A DNA stretch of 64,000 nt from JBGTGG01 sp964398945 (GTDB lineage: Bacteria > Bacteroidota > Bacteroidia > Cytophagales > Cyclobacteriaceae), in NCBI GenBank assembly GCA_964398945.1, contig CAYNOT010000002.1, positions 124,001 to 188,000 on the forward strand, written 5' to 3'. Shown here piece by piece: positions 18,201 to 26,964 of this stretch. The translations under genes and the position numbers were made by a program. The notes below the pieces were generated by a model. That model was given only the letters and a program-made list of their open reading frames with translations. It was not told the origin of the DNA and searched no databases. How positions within the stretch are numbered: the first letter of the stretch is position 1; the number at the start of each line of letters is the position of its first letter.

Positions 18201-19493
18201 ATTTTCACCTGTTAATTCTTTGATGACCTCATTCTTTTGGTTCAAGTATTTTTCCACACTGGCATAGTCTTTTTCTTGAAGTGACACATTCTCAAGAAAG
18301 TCAAGAATACGGATGGTGGTTGGATAATTTTGCGGTAGTACTTTTGAATTTAAAACAACGAGTGCGCTTTTTTCCAGGTTTTTTGTTTTATCCCGGCTTA
18401 GTTTCGAATCAAATTCCACTGCTTCCATGTTGATATGATGTACGCTGTTTTTTGGAAAATATTTGTTGAGGATTTTTTGATACTCCAACTTGGTGTTTTG
18501 ATAGCGTGCGCGACTTTCGCTTTCCAACAGTTCTTTTAGGTAGCTTAGGTAAATTTCGTGGGCAAGGTGATTGGTTGGCGTTGTTTTCTTTTTTAAACTA
18601 TTTAAGATGTTATCAAACTCAAGTTTTTTATCCCGGTTCTCATTTTGATAATTGCCCAACGTTGTCCTGTAGTGGTACCGTAAGTTTACTTCCGCTGTGC
18701 TTGTTTCACCGAGCAGTTTTGAATTCCGGTTCATCCATCCTGCTGCATAATCAAAAATAACAGAAGCATCTTCATCTCCGCCAGGAAGGGAAACTTTCCC
18801 CATTTCTGAATACGCCAACATTTTCAATGTTAGAAATTTTGCGTAGTCGCTGTATCGTTGATACACTTCAGCGGGCTCAAGTCTATTGGTTTTTACTTTT
18901 CCGTCTTCAACATACGATTCCTTTTCAACCGCTCTTCCGAATATTGACTTTTCTTGTGCTGCCAGTAATTCCAGGGCCTTATGCGTATACCCTTGTCCAA
19001 TCAGTGCTTCACTCTTGACCAGAGCAAGCTTTACATGATCTTCTGGTTTCATATCGGAAATCAGCCCCGACAATGAATCAGCACGGTTTGCATAGTGTAT
19101 ACCCAAACGGTAGTTGCCATATTCATTGTAAAGAGCAGCTACATCAAGGAGGGCATTGATAAACGCGCCTGAGTTTTCACCGCTGCTTGCAAGACTGTTG
19201 TCAAGTGCAGTATTTAAACTTGGTTCAAATCCATCGAGGGTTCCTAATGCAAGTTTTAATCGTCCATCACGCAAGTAATAGGTAGCGAGATAGACATTTT
19301 GAGCACCCAGCTTCGGGGTAATTTGCCCTTTATACTTTGTCAGGAATTTGTTGGCTTTTGCGAAATCCCCGGCATTGTAGGAAGCATCTGATTTATTCAG
19401 GAATTTTTGCAGCTTTTTCTGTGCAAATAGTTGCGGAGTGGAGCAGAGGAGGCAAATCAGGAAACTAAAAAGTAGAAGCTGAAACGCTTTCAT
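15249..19493 (-). CDS. Exported TPR-CHAT (caspase-like) protein, 1414 aa
   Basis: A signal peptide (to about residue 24, ...PQLFAQ) is followed by roughly 900 residues of tetratricopeptide-type helices (repeats such as YKLALIELGNYYLD, IEVARSISQLALIKFHKGG, GDVYYQQKNYAQAESFYNQARKLY), a helical linker, and a C-terminal CHAT protease domain. The CHAT dyad is intact: His1251 in HIATHGF and Cys1327 in VLSACETGLGE, and the domain ends LKFYQKWL...FWGAFMMIGLE. CHAT proteins are clan CD proteases; TPR-CHAT relatives are activated by partner proteins. Export to the periplasm or cell surface is unusual for characterised members. It converges on the lipoprotein operon across a bidirectional terminator. 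Confidence 0.92.
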   Translation of the reverse strand: MKAFQLLLFSFLICLLCSTPQLFAQKKLQKFLNKSDASYNAGDFAKANKFLTKYKGQITPKLGAQNVYLATYYLRDGRLKLALGTLDGFEPSLNTALDNSLASSGENSGAFINALLDVAALYNEYGNYRLGIHYANRADSLSGLISDMKPEDHVKLALVKSEALIGQGYTHKALELLAAQEKSIFGRAVEKESYVEDGKVKTNRLEPAEVYQRYSDYAKFLTLKMLAYSEMGKVSLPGGDEDASVIFDYAAGWMNRNSKLLGETSTAEVNLRYHYRTTLGNYQNENRDKKLEFDNILNSLKKKTTPTNHLAHEIYLSYLKELLESESRARYQNTKLEYQKILNKYFPKNSVHHINMEAVEFDSKLSRDKTKNLEKSALVVLNSKVLPQNYPTTIRILDFLENVSLQEKDYASVEKYLNQKNEVIKELTGENSTAYKLALIELGNYYLDYTNKIAEAGTIYKKNWYEGVSKEIGIQHKDILEILNHLALWAELTDQYKESSSLLNAATESARIIHDKGHPLFAAELTKVANLQLKIGKYEDADENLKTAIKILEGERKKTRWLGAYVAAVETQARLYGIFGMFDEAQANLKRTGKIIGKAKVEVGNEQTSAEELSSLLIQLGRFSQTDQLLNTLIPEYEKLYGKNSIRLIEPLVNKGQIALARGEYTQAESIAQRANTIAVSAYGEISTKTASTQKLFSDIYYTMGDYDKAETNITKALASQEKQFGREHIEVARSISQLALIKFHKGGNKKEVEKLLLEAKEITAKKVGIDNPLYADVMKNIAVLYISEKRYDLAFNSLTVAESIWRAKTGNKNNINAASIYSLTGDVYYQQKNYAQAESFYNQARKLYADHFSKSHPEYVKVLSKLGRVEYMKKNYKQSKLLIEEALGNYENFIKIYFPALSEREKAKYWNTIRSDFEFYYTLAFSNMEDFKDLTGKVYDYQLLTKALLLSSSIKIRERIMSSTDETLKQQYSNWVEKKELLTLALSMSPDQLIENGIDPASLNQEVERLEKELSQKSEMFGQSFEASKITFDNVRKSLKDNEVAIEMVRYRHFNHVFTDSVVYAAMYLKKDFSKPKTILLKDGARMETRFFKYYRNAIMGKIHDNISYNVFWAPIQKEIGQTSSIFLSADGVYNQINLEAIPTPDGKYIIDNSNIVLVSNTKDLYLNKIKSNRKAESNTAFMFGNPTFYASAAGDHSIPALPGTEKEVNQLQFMLKQKGWITSQYVEKTATEEQVKELNSPKIFHIATHGFYKPGKELTLEDQMEGNENALTQNPLMRTGLLLKGAGDLLDKTQYNYNMENGILTAYEAMSLNLDKTDLVVLSACETGLGELESGEGVYGLQRAFLVAGAKVLIMSMFKVDDEATQKLMLKFYQKWLNSGNMRQSFMDAKIELRTEYPEPIFWGAFMMIGLE

Positions 19494-19554
19494 AGATAAG
19501 GGGATTTTTGAAATGAACCTCTAATTTAAGGAATTCAAAATTGATTCTCGATAA

Positions 19555-21681
19555 TCAGCGGGGAGCAATAAGTTTTTGCAGGATATTTTTGGCTGCCTCG
19601 GAAATGATTGTTCCCGGGCCAAAAATGAAGGATACTCCGGACTTCGTTAAAAATTCATAATCCTGAACAGGAATGACGCCACCTGCCACAACTAAAATAT
19701 CGGCCCTGCCGATTTTTTTTAGTTCTGCAATTAATTCAGGGATCAATGTTTTATGCCCGCCTGCCAAACTGGATGCACCTACAATATGGACATCATTTTC
19801 TGCTGCCTGCATCGCCACTTCAGCAGGTGTTTGAAAAAGTGGCCCGATATCAACATCAAAACCTAAATCCGCAAAACTGGTGGCGATTACTTTTGCACCA
19901 CGATCGTGGCCATCCTGGCCCATCTTCGCAACGAGTATGCGCGGCCGCCTGCCTTCCATTTCAGCAAACTGGTCTGAAAGTTTTAACACTTCTTGAAAAG
20001 CAGGTTGGTTTTTCATCTCCCCCGAATATACACCTGAAATTGATTTTATCGTGGCTTTGTACCTACCAAAAGCATTTTCCAATGCTTGCGAAATTTCACC
20101 AAGGGTGGCACGTTTCAATGCAGCATCCACAGCAAGTTCCAAAAGATTGCCTTCCCCTGTCTTTGCATTTTCGGTGAGTTTGTTCAATGCGGCTTCCACA
20201 TCTTCGGAAGAACGATTGGCTTTCAATTCGTTTAAGCGTTGAATTTGTTCATCACGCACCGCGGTGTTGTCCACTTCCCGGATTTCGAAATCCGGGACAT
20301 CGTCAACCTGGTATTTGTTCACCCCCACAATCACATCGCGCGCGGAATCAATGCGTGCCTGCTTGGCAACAGCTGCTTGCTCAATGCGCATTTTTGGAAT
20401 ACCGGATTCAATGGCTTTGGTCATGCCGCCAAGTTCCTCAACTTCTTCAATTAATGCCCAGGCTTTTTCAGCAAGTTCAGCGGTGAGTGATTCAACATAG
20501 TACGATCCGCCCATCGGGTCAACGGATTGTGTTACTCCTGTTTCTTTTTCGATAAACAATTGTGTATTGCGTGCGATGCGGGCTGAGAAATCGGTTGGTA
20601 ATGCAATCGCCTCATCCAATGAATTGGTGTGCAAGGATTGTGTATGGCCCAGCACGGCAGCCATCGCTTCTATATACGTGCGGGTTACATTGTTATACGG
20701 ATCTTGTTCTGTTAAACTCCACCCGGAGGTTTGGCAATGCGTGCGCAACGCCATCGACTTTTCTTTTGTCGGGTTAAACTGTTTTACAATCTTGGCCCAC
20801 AACAATCTTCCTGCCCGCATCTTGGCAATTTCCATAAAGAAGTTCATACCAATGCCCCAGAAAAACGAAAGGCGGGGGGCAAAGTCATCAATCTTGATTC
20901 CTGCTTTGATGCCTGCACGTATGTATTCCAATCCATCTGCAAGCGTGTACGCCAGCTCAATATGTGCGGGCGCACCTGCTTCGTGCATGTGGTAACCACT
21001 AATGCTAATCGAATTGAACTTGGGCATGTTGCGCGAAGTGTATGCAAAGATATCGGCAACAATGCGCATGGACGGTGCGGGTGGATAGATATACGTGTTG
21101 CGCACCATGAATTCTTTCAGGATATCGTTTTGAATGGTGCCATTCAATTGTTCTGGCTTGATGCCTTCTTCTTGTGCGGCAGCAATGTAAAATGCCATAA
21201 TGGGAATAACCGCTCCATTCATCGTCATTGATACCGACATTTTGTCGAGCGGAATCTGATCGAACAAAATTTTCATATCCAAAATTGAATCGATCGCCAC
21301 GCCTGCTTTGCCGACATCACCTTTTACCCGCGGATGATCGGAATCATATCCACGATGTGTCGCCAGATCAAAAGCCACTGATAGCCCCCGCTGACCGGCT
21401 GCTAAATTTTTTCGATAAAACGCATTGGAATCACGCGCAGTAGAAAACCCTGCATATTGCCGGATCGTCCACGGACGCGAAGTGTACATGGATGCGTATG
21501 GGCCTCTCAGGTATGGAGGAATACCGGCCGTGAAATCAGTGTGTGATAGTGTATCGAAATCAATTTTGGTGTATTCCGGTTTGATTTCAATTTCCTCAGC
21601 GCTTTTCCAGGAAGGTGCCTTGTTCTTTTCCTTTACAGGGGTAAATGAATTGAAGGCAATATTTTTGAAATCGGGCTGCAT
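19555..21681 (-). CDS. mutB: Methylmalonyl-CoA mutase large subunit
   Basis: Adenosylcobalamin-dependent isomerisation of methylmalonyl-CoA and succinyl-CoA. The 708-residue subunit has the substrate-binding TIM barrel (with the conserved FSISGYHM-type motif, here SISISGYHMHEAGA) and a C-terminal B12 domain with the base-off motif GQDGHDRGAK near residue 600 and the following GGVIPVQDY. The ATG at 21681 overlaps the small-subunit TGA by one base (TGATG), so translation is coupled. An in-frame TTG one codon upstream is less likely. Confidence 0.97.
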   Translation of the reverse strand: MQPDFKNIAFNSFTPVKEKNKAPSWKSAEEIEIKPEYTKIDFDTLSHTDFTAGIPPYLRGPYASMYTSRPWTIRQYAGFSTARDSNAFYRKNLAAGQRGLSVAFDLATHRGYDSDHPRVKGDVGKAGVAIDSILDMKILFDQIPLDKMSVSMTMNGAVIPIMAFYIAAAQEEGIKPEQLNGTIQNDILKEFMVRNTYIYPPAPSMRIVADIFAYTSRNMPKFNSISISGYHMHEAGAPAHIELAYTLADGLEYIRAGIKAGIKIDDFAPRLSFFWGIGMNFFMEIAKMRAGRLLWAKIVKQFNPTKEKSMALRTHCQTSGWSLTEQDPYNNVTRTYIEAMAAVLGHTQSLHTNSLDEAIALPTDFSARIARNTQLFIEKETGVTQSVDPMGGSYYVESLTAELAEKAWALIEEVEELGGMTKAIESGIPKMRIEQAAVAKQARIDSARDVIVGVNKYQVDDVPDFEIREVDNTAVRDEQIQRLNELKANRSSEDVEAALNKLTENAKTGEGNLLELAVDAALKRATLGEISQALENAFGRYKATIKSISGVYSGEMKNQPAFQEVLKLSDQFAEMEGRRPRILVAKMGQDGHDRGAKVIATSFADLGFDVDIGPLFQTPAEVAMQAAENDVHIVGASSLAGGHKTLIPELIAELKKIGRADILVVAGGVIPVQDYEFLTKSGVSFIFGPGTIISEAAKNILQKLIAPR

Positions 21682-22790
21682 CAAAATTGAGATTGAAAGT
21701 TAGCCCAGGCTTTTTCTGCAATTTCCGCCACCATGTTTTCCACCAGGTAAGCACCTGCCAATGGATCAGCTACTTTGTTGAGATGTGACTCTTCGCGAAG
21801 GATATGACTGGTATTTCGTGCAATACGGTTCATCACCTCATTTTCGATGTCTTCAGGATAGATTGTAAGCCCGTTTGCCCCACCGAGCACTGCGGCCATA
21901 GCAGCGTTTGTTTCTTTCAATAGATTCCCGTGTGGTTGAAAGTCGGGGTTGACCCAGGCTTCTGACCGGGCATGAATGACAAGGCTCCCCGGTTTAAAAT
22001 CAGTGAAACCATGTGCGTGTGCCACCTGAAACCAAACGTAGCGCAGGGCTTTTACTTTCGCAATCGAGGCAAAGAAGTCTGTGTCAATGCCAATTGAAAA
22101 AGAGATGGATGAAATCGCTGTTTCAATTTTCCAGCCTTTCTTTAATAATAGTTGAATGCAATTGTTGCCAATCACCAGCGCATTGCTGATTTCATCAATC
22201 GGATGGGAGGCAGGTATTGAAATTCCATAGCATTGGAAATTTTGAAAGGACTGGGGTGCAATCATTTCATTTGGCAAGTTTTTCCAAAAGAATGTACCGA
22301 TGATATGCTGTTTGTCCAACCCTTTATTTTCCAAATAACTAAAATAGCCACTGGCTTGAACGGACGAAGAAACAAGAAATGATACGTTACAATATTCCAA
22401 CGCTATGCCGGTCAATAACTTATCGAAATCCACGCGTTCTTTTTGGGCAAGATCAAATAAAATCCCTTCGGCCCCGGCAGTAAGGTGTTCCAACGCTTTT
22501 TTATTTGCGACCGGTTCATCCATAACCCGGACCGGTGGGAGGTTGTCCCATGACCGCGAGCCTTTGAATTCCTCATCGCTCGCTGCCAGTTGGAAATTAT
22601 GAAGTGCCCCGGGGTTTAAATCACTTTTATCATAATAAGGTTTAACATGCAGGCCATCAGCCGATACACGTGTTAATGTTTCAAAAGGGTCCTGATCGCC
22701 CAATTCTTTTTTTGCCAAAGCAGTCCACTGCTCCCTGGTGGAGGATGGAAATTCTTTTAACAAATCATTGATCGGGGCGGGATCGGTCAT
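21681..22790 (-). CDS. mutA: Methylmalonyl-CoA mutase small subunit
   Basis: The partner subunit (369 residues) has the same barrel fold as the large subunit (KVKALRYVWFQVAHAHGF, AMAAVLGGANGLTIYP) but ends before a B12 domain. Bacterial small subunits usually run to about 600 residues with a degenerate B12 domain; here that tail is absent, as in several Bacteroidota. It is the first gene of a two-gene operon and is divergent from dnaA. Confidence 0.93.
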   Translation of the reverse strand: MTDPAPINDLLKEFPSSTREQWTALAKKELGDQDPFETLTRVSADGLHVKPYYDKSDLNPGALHNFQLAASDEEFKGSRSWDNLPPVRVMDEPVANKKALEHLTAGAEGILFDLAQKERVDFDKLLTGIALEYCNVSFLVSSSVQASGYFSYLENKGLDKQHIIGTFFWKNLPNEMIAPQSFQNFQCYGISIPASHPIDEISNALVIGNNCIQLLLKKGWKIETAISSISFSIGIDTDFFASIAKVKALRYVWFQVAHAHGFTDFKPGSLVIHARSEAWVNPDFQPHGNLLKETNAAMAAVLGGANGLTIYPEDIENEVMNRIARNTSHILREESHLNKVADPLAGAYLVENMVAEIAEKAWANFQSQF

Positions 22791-22984
22791 GAAAATTTTT
22801 TTACAAACAATTTTACATAGATTTTGTGAATGAAGCCGTTATTAAATCAAAATTAAGGAGGAGTAAATTTTTCGTAAAAGTCAAGCCGTGGAACTATTGT
22901 TTTGTTAGAACCTTTTTTCACATATTTGTCTCCCCTTTCCCAAACGGGATACAAAAAAGTAATTATCCGAACGAATTGAACTCA

Positions 22985-24394
22985 ATGGAAGTAGAATCCG
23001 GTACTGTATGGAATGATTGTCTCGACTTAATTCAAGAAGAGGTTGGTCATGAGGATTTTAACACCTGGTTCAAGCCCATTTCACCATTAAAAGTAGAAGG
23101 GGATGTGTTGACCATTCAGGTCCCATCACAATTTTTCTATGAATGGCTGGAAGATAACTACGTCCCTGTTCTTAAAAAGGCAATTCGCAAAACCTTAGGC
23201 CCAACAGGCCGGTTGGAATATTCGGTGATTGTCGATAGTGGCAATCAACAGAACCCTCCGGTAGCGGTAAACTTCCGCAATGGAAATGGCCGTCCCAATA
23301 CGGGAGGAAATGGAAGTGATTATTCCCCGTTTACATTCAAGGCATTAAATCCGAAAACTGTCAATAGCCGGCTAAACTCCAGCTATTCATTTGATAACTT
23401 TATTGAAGGTGATTGTAATCGCCTGGCGCGTTCTGCTGGAGTGGCGGTGGCGAAGAAGCCCGGGATCACCTCCTTCAACCCGTTGATGCTCTATGGTGGG
23501 GTAGGTGTTGGAAAAACGCACCTTGTGCAAGCGATTGGCAATGAGATCAAAAATAATTTCGCTGATAAGGTGGTGTTGTATGTCGATCAGAACGATTTCA
23601 CCAGTCAGTTCTTAAATGCACTTCAAAACCACAAGCTTCAGGATTTCCAGAATTTTTATCTACAAGTGGATTTGTTGATTTTGGATGACGTGCAGTTTTT
23701 GGCAGGCCGTGAGAAAACACAAGAGATATTCTTCCATATTTTCAATCAGCTTCACCAATCGGGCAAGCAGATCATCATGACCAGTGATTGCCCACCGCGT
23801 GACATGAAAGGATTTCAGGACCGGCTATTGTCGCGCTTCAAGTGGGGATTGACAGCCGATTTGCAGGAACCTGATTTTGAAACCAAGCTTGCCATCATTT
23901 ATCGTAAGATGGGTGCTGATGGTATCCAGATTTCCACGGAAGTGGCCGAATATTTAGCGTATAGTGTGGATACCAATTTGCGCGACATGGAAGGTGTGTT
24001 GAACTCGCTGATCTTCCATGCTACGTTGTTGAAGAAAGAAATTGATTTGGAGTTGGCGAAAGAGGTGTTGAAAAACATCATTAAAGAAATCCAATCGGAT
24101 GTGAGCGTTGATTTTATCCAGAAAACTGTTTCTGAATATTTTAAAGTAAACGTGGAGCAACTAAAGAGCAAAGTAAAGAAGCGCGAGATCGTGATCCCGC
24201 GCCAGGTATCGATGTATTTCTGCAAGCGGTACACACAACTTACGTTGGCATTGATTGGGGAAAATTTTGGTGGACGTGATCACAGCACGGTGATCCATGC
24301 ACTGGAATCCGTTGAAGACATGATGAAGACCGATGCAAACTTTAAAGCATCAGTGGAAGACCTTAGCAAGAAGTTGAAGCTAAGGATTCATTAG
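22985..24394 (+). CDS. dnaA: Chromosomal replication initiator DnaA
   Basis: DnaA binds and melts the replication origin. From the ATG at 22985 (MEVESGTVWNDCL) the 469-residue protein has the normal length: N-terminal DnaB-interaction domain (WNDCLDLIQEEVGHEDFNTWF), linker, AAA+ domain with Walker A GGVGVGKTH and Walker B LILDDVQFLAG, and the C-terminal DNA-binding signature GRDHSTVIHA. An in-frame GTG at 22826 would add 53 residues unlike any DnaA and is rejected. The mRNA leader may be about 150 bases if a TAGATTTTG box near 22818 is used. No dnaN or DnaA-box cluster is visible nearby. Confidence 0.96.
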   Translation: MEVESGTVWNDCLDLIQEEVGHEDFNTWFKPISPLKVEGDVLTIQVPSQFFYEWLEDNYVPVLKKAIRKTLGPTGRLEYSVIVDSGNQQNPPVAVNFRNGNGRPNTGGNGSDYSPFTFKALNPKTVNSRLNSSYSFDNFIEGDCNRLARSAGVAVAKKPGITSFNPLMLYGGVGVGKTHLVQAIGNEIKNNFADKVVLYVDQNDFTSQFLNALQNHKLQDFQNFYLQVDLLILDDVQFLAGREKTQEIFFHIFNQLHQSGKQIIMTSDCPPRDMKGFQDRLLSRFKWGLTADLQEPDFETKLAIIYRKMGADGIQISTEVAEYLAYSVDTNLRDMEGVLNSLIFHATLLKKEIDLELAKEVLKNIIKEIQSDVSVDFIQKTVSEYFKVNVEQLKSKVKKREIVIPRQVSMYFCKRYTQLTLALIGENFGGRDHSTVIHALESVEDMMKTDANFKASVEDLSKKLKLRIH

Positions 24395-24478
24395 AATAAA
24401 TCGTTTGGTTTCAATAAACCGAAGAATAACACAGGCCTTCATTTTTATTGTTTATTACGAAAGTTTAAAGGGATAACG

Positions 24479-24550
24479 ATGATTATTTACGGATGGAATA
24501 CCAAAAACATTAAGCAGGCACCATTGCCGAAGCCTCACCTCTGGTTGTAG
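24479..24550 (+). pseudogene. Truncated zinc-ribbon protein gene, 5' remnant
   Basis: The frame reads MIIYGWNTKNIKQAPLPK and stops after 23 residues. This opening closely resembles that of small Bacteroidota zinc-ribbon proteins, which continue into a C-x-x-C zinc ribbon; the cysteines are missing and the next bases (CCCCCCACGGCC, then A-run and T-run) do not encode them in any frame. It is probably a decayed gene start. The rest of the 24395-24706 gap shows no gene. Confidence 0.45.
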
Positions 24551-24706
24551 CGTCCCCCCACGGCCAAAAAAAATTTTTGGATGGATATTCATAGTACCCT
24601 GCACAAATAGGATTTAGAATCCCAACCATCTGTCGTTGACATTCACATGTCGAACAGTAATTTCAGTTCTTCGTTTTTGATTTCAATCATTTTCTTAACT
24701 TTCAGG

Positions 24707-25258
24707 ATGAACCGAAGAGAAATATTGAAATACACGGCCATGATGACAGGTGTTGTGGTATCCGGCCCGTTGCTCTCCAGCATATTAGCGGGGTGCTCTG
24801 CACAAAAGGAAACGCTCACTGATTTCCAACCACAATTTTTCAGCAACGAAGATTTTCAATTGGTCAGAAGCCTGGTGGATACCATACTTCCGCAAACGGA
24901 TAGTCCATCCGCAAGTGCAGTAGGTGTGGATCAAACCATTGATACGATTGTTGGTCAGGTGTATTCCAAGGAAGAGCAGGAAGTGTATGCGAAAAGGTTT
25001 TCTTCTTTTGTCAGTTATTTAAAAGATGAAGGTTTCAATGAAGCGGATGAAGAAAAAAAACCAGCGATTCTTAAAAAGGCGACTCAATCAGGACAGGAAG
25101 TACAACGGGCCTATCTGGATTTGAAACAACAAACCATCTCCTATTATCTGACTTCTGAAGTAATCGGAGAGAAATTTTTAAACTACCTGCCGGTACCGGG
25201 AGCCTATGAACCGTGTATCCCATTGGAATCAGTAGGCGGTAAAATCTGGAGTATATGA
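24707..25258 (+). CDS. Gluconate 2-dehydrogenase subunit 3 family protein
   Basis: From the ATG at 24707 the 183-residue product begins MNRREILKYTAMMTG, a Tat-like twin-Arg signal, with a lipobox near ILAGC. The mature part (FSNEDFQLVRSLVDTILPQTDSPSASAVGV...) is the typical subunit-3 fold of gluconate 2-dehydrogenases. It overlaps the GMC oxidoreductase gene by 4 bases. This small subunit is thought to carry the signal that exports its flavoprotein partner, which has none. An in-frame ATG 20 codons upstream would bury the signal and is not chosen. Confidence 0.9.
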   Translation: MNRREILKYTAMMTGVVVSGPLLSSILAGCSAQKETLTDFQPQFFSNEDFQLVRSLVDTILPQTDSPSASAVGVDQTIDTIVGQVYSKEEQEVYAKRFSSFVSYLKDEGFNEADEEKKPAILKKATQSGQEVQRAYLDLKQQTISYYLTSEVIGEKFLNYLPVPGAYEPCIPLESVGGKIWSI

Positions 25259-26964
25259 GCACAGCAGAAAAAGAAAATGCAACATACGATGCGATTGTGA
25301 TCGGATCGGGGATTAGTGGTGGGTATGCTGCTATGGAATTGTGCAACAAAGGGTACAAAACCCTGGTGCTCGAACGCGGACGCATGGTGAAGCATGGTGA
25401 ATATCCAACTGCGGAAATGGATACGTGGGATTTGCCAAATCGAAATTTGGTTTCGGCTGAAGAAAAAGCGCTGCACTATTTTAAACAAGACCGATTGGGA
25501 TGGTGGGTAAAGGAAGAAAACAAGCATTGGGTCAATAAAGATTCTGACTATCCGTACAATGAAATAAACCGGTTTGATTGGATTCGTGGCCATCATGTGG
25601 GAGGAAGATCGATTATGTGGGGCCGCCATTGTTACCGCTGGAGCGATATTGATTTTGAAGCCAATAAGAAAGAAGGAATTGGAGTTGATTGGCCAATACG
25701 GTATAAAGACATAGAGCCGTGGTATGATTATGTTGAAACTTTTGTTGGTGTAAGCGGGCAAGCGGAAGGATTAAAGCAAGTGCCGGACGGAAAGTTTTTA
25801 AAACCATTTCCACTGAATTGTGCCGAACAACATTTTCGCGAATCTGTTGCAAAGGTTTATCCACAACGTGTGATCACTCCCGGAAGAGTGGCCAACCTTT
25901 CTGAATATGATCCGGCAATACACAAGGGAACACGCGGTCAATGCCAGACACGCAACCGCTGCTGGCGTGGTTGTTATTATGGTGCTTATTTCAGTAGCCT
26001 TTCGGCAACACTTGCAGTCGCTGCGGGCACGGGCAACTTAATGATCCGGCCCGATAGCATCGTGGCGGAGATTGTCTATGATCCGAAAGAAAAGAAAGCA
26101 TCAAGCGTAAAAGTAATTGATGCAAACACGGGAGAGGAAACAGAATTTTTCGCGCGCATTATTTTTTGCAATGCGAGTACCATTGGATCAACCGCGATTC
26201 TGTTGAACAGCCGCTCGGAAACTTTTCCGGAAGGAATGGGAAATACCAGTGGTGAACTCGGGCATAATTTGATGGACCATCATTATGGAATGGGGGCGCA
26301 TGGGAGGTTGCCAAAATTATTTGCCGATAAATACTACAAAGGGCGAAAGCCATCAGGATTTTATATCCCGCGTTTTCGAAACATTGATGAAGAGACGAAA
26401 CATCCGGAGTACCTGCGTGGGTTTGGTTATCAGGGTGAAGCCTCCCGTGGGGCCAATATTGCGGAGGATGCAATTGGAAAAGAGTTGAAGGAAACCATTT
26501 TTACACCGGGTGATTATACGATATCGATGGGTTGTTTTGGGGAAATGTTGCCGTACCATGAGAATAGGATGTTTCTGGATTTTGATAAAAAAGATAAACA
26601 CGGTATGCCCATCATAACCTTTGATGCAAAACTTCGGGAGAATGAAATCAAGCTTCGTGAAGATGGTGTGAAGTGCGCTGTTGAAATGTTGGAAGCCGCG
26701 GGTTGTGTAGATATAAGTTCGTACAACGAAGAGACTGCACCGGGCGCGTGTATACACGAAATGGGAACTGCGCGCATGGGCCATGATCCGAAAACAAGTG
26801 TGCTGAACAGATGGAACCAGGTTCATGGTGTACCGAATGTGTTTGTAACGGATGGAGCATGTATGACGAGTTCGGGAACACAAAACCCAAGTATTACCTA
26901 CATGGCATTAACAGCCAGGGCGGTTGACTACGCGGATCGACTGGTGAAAAGTAAGGTGCTTTAA
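25255..26964 (+). CDS. GMC-family FAD oxidoreductase (gluconate-dehydrogenase type)
   Basis: The 569-residue flavoprotein has an N-terminal Rossmann FAD motif (IVIGSGISGGYAAMELCNKG, about 15-34, then E for ribose binding), the GMC signature region HHVGGRSIMWGR, and the C-terminal active-site block HEMGTARMG...TSSGTQNPSITYMAL with the conserved His and Asn. It would oxidise a sugar or alcohol in the periplasm and pass electrons to the respiratory chain. It has no signal of its own and overlaps the Tat-signal subunit by 4 bases. Its stop codon overlaps that of the converging histidine kinase gene. Confidence 0.92.
   Translation: MSTAEKENATYDAIVIGSGISGGYAAMELCNKGYKTLVLERGRMVKHGEYPTAEMDTWDLPNRNLVSAEEKALHYFKQDRLGWWVKEENKHWVNKDSDYPYNEINRFDWIRGHHVGGRSIMWGRHCYRWSDIDFEANKKEGIGVDWPIRYKDIEPWYDYVETFVGVSGQAEGLKQVPDGKFLKPFPLNCAEQHFRESVAKVYPQRVITPGRVANLSEYDPAIHKGTRGQCQTRNRCWRGCYYGAYFSSLSATLAVAAGTGNLMIRPDSIVAEIVYDPKEKKASSVKVIDANTGEETEFFARIIFCNASTIGSTAILLNSRSETFPEGMGNTSGELGHNLMDHHYGMGAHGRLPKLFADKYYKGRKPSGFYIPRFRNIDEETKHPEYLRGFGYQGEASRGANIAEDAIGKELKETIFTPGDYTISMGCFGEMLPYHENRMFLDFDKKDKHGMPIITFDAKLRENEIKLREDGVKCAVEMLEAAGCVDISSYNEETAPGACIHEMGTARMGHDPKTSVLNRWNQVHGVPNVFVTDGACMTSSGTQNPSITYMALTARAVDYADRLVKSKVL

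Noticed and set aside
20187..21231. Plus-strand frames across mutB
   Set aside because: Shadows of a strongly conserved minus-strand gene.
22826..22984. In-frame extension of dnaA from a GTG
   Set aside because: The added 53 residues do not match DnaA; the ATG at 22985 gives the standard N-terminus.
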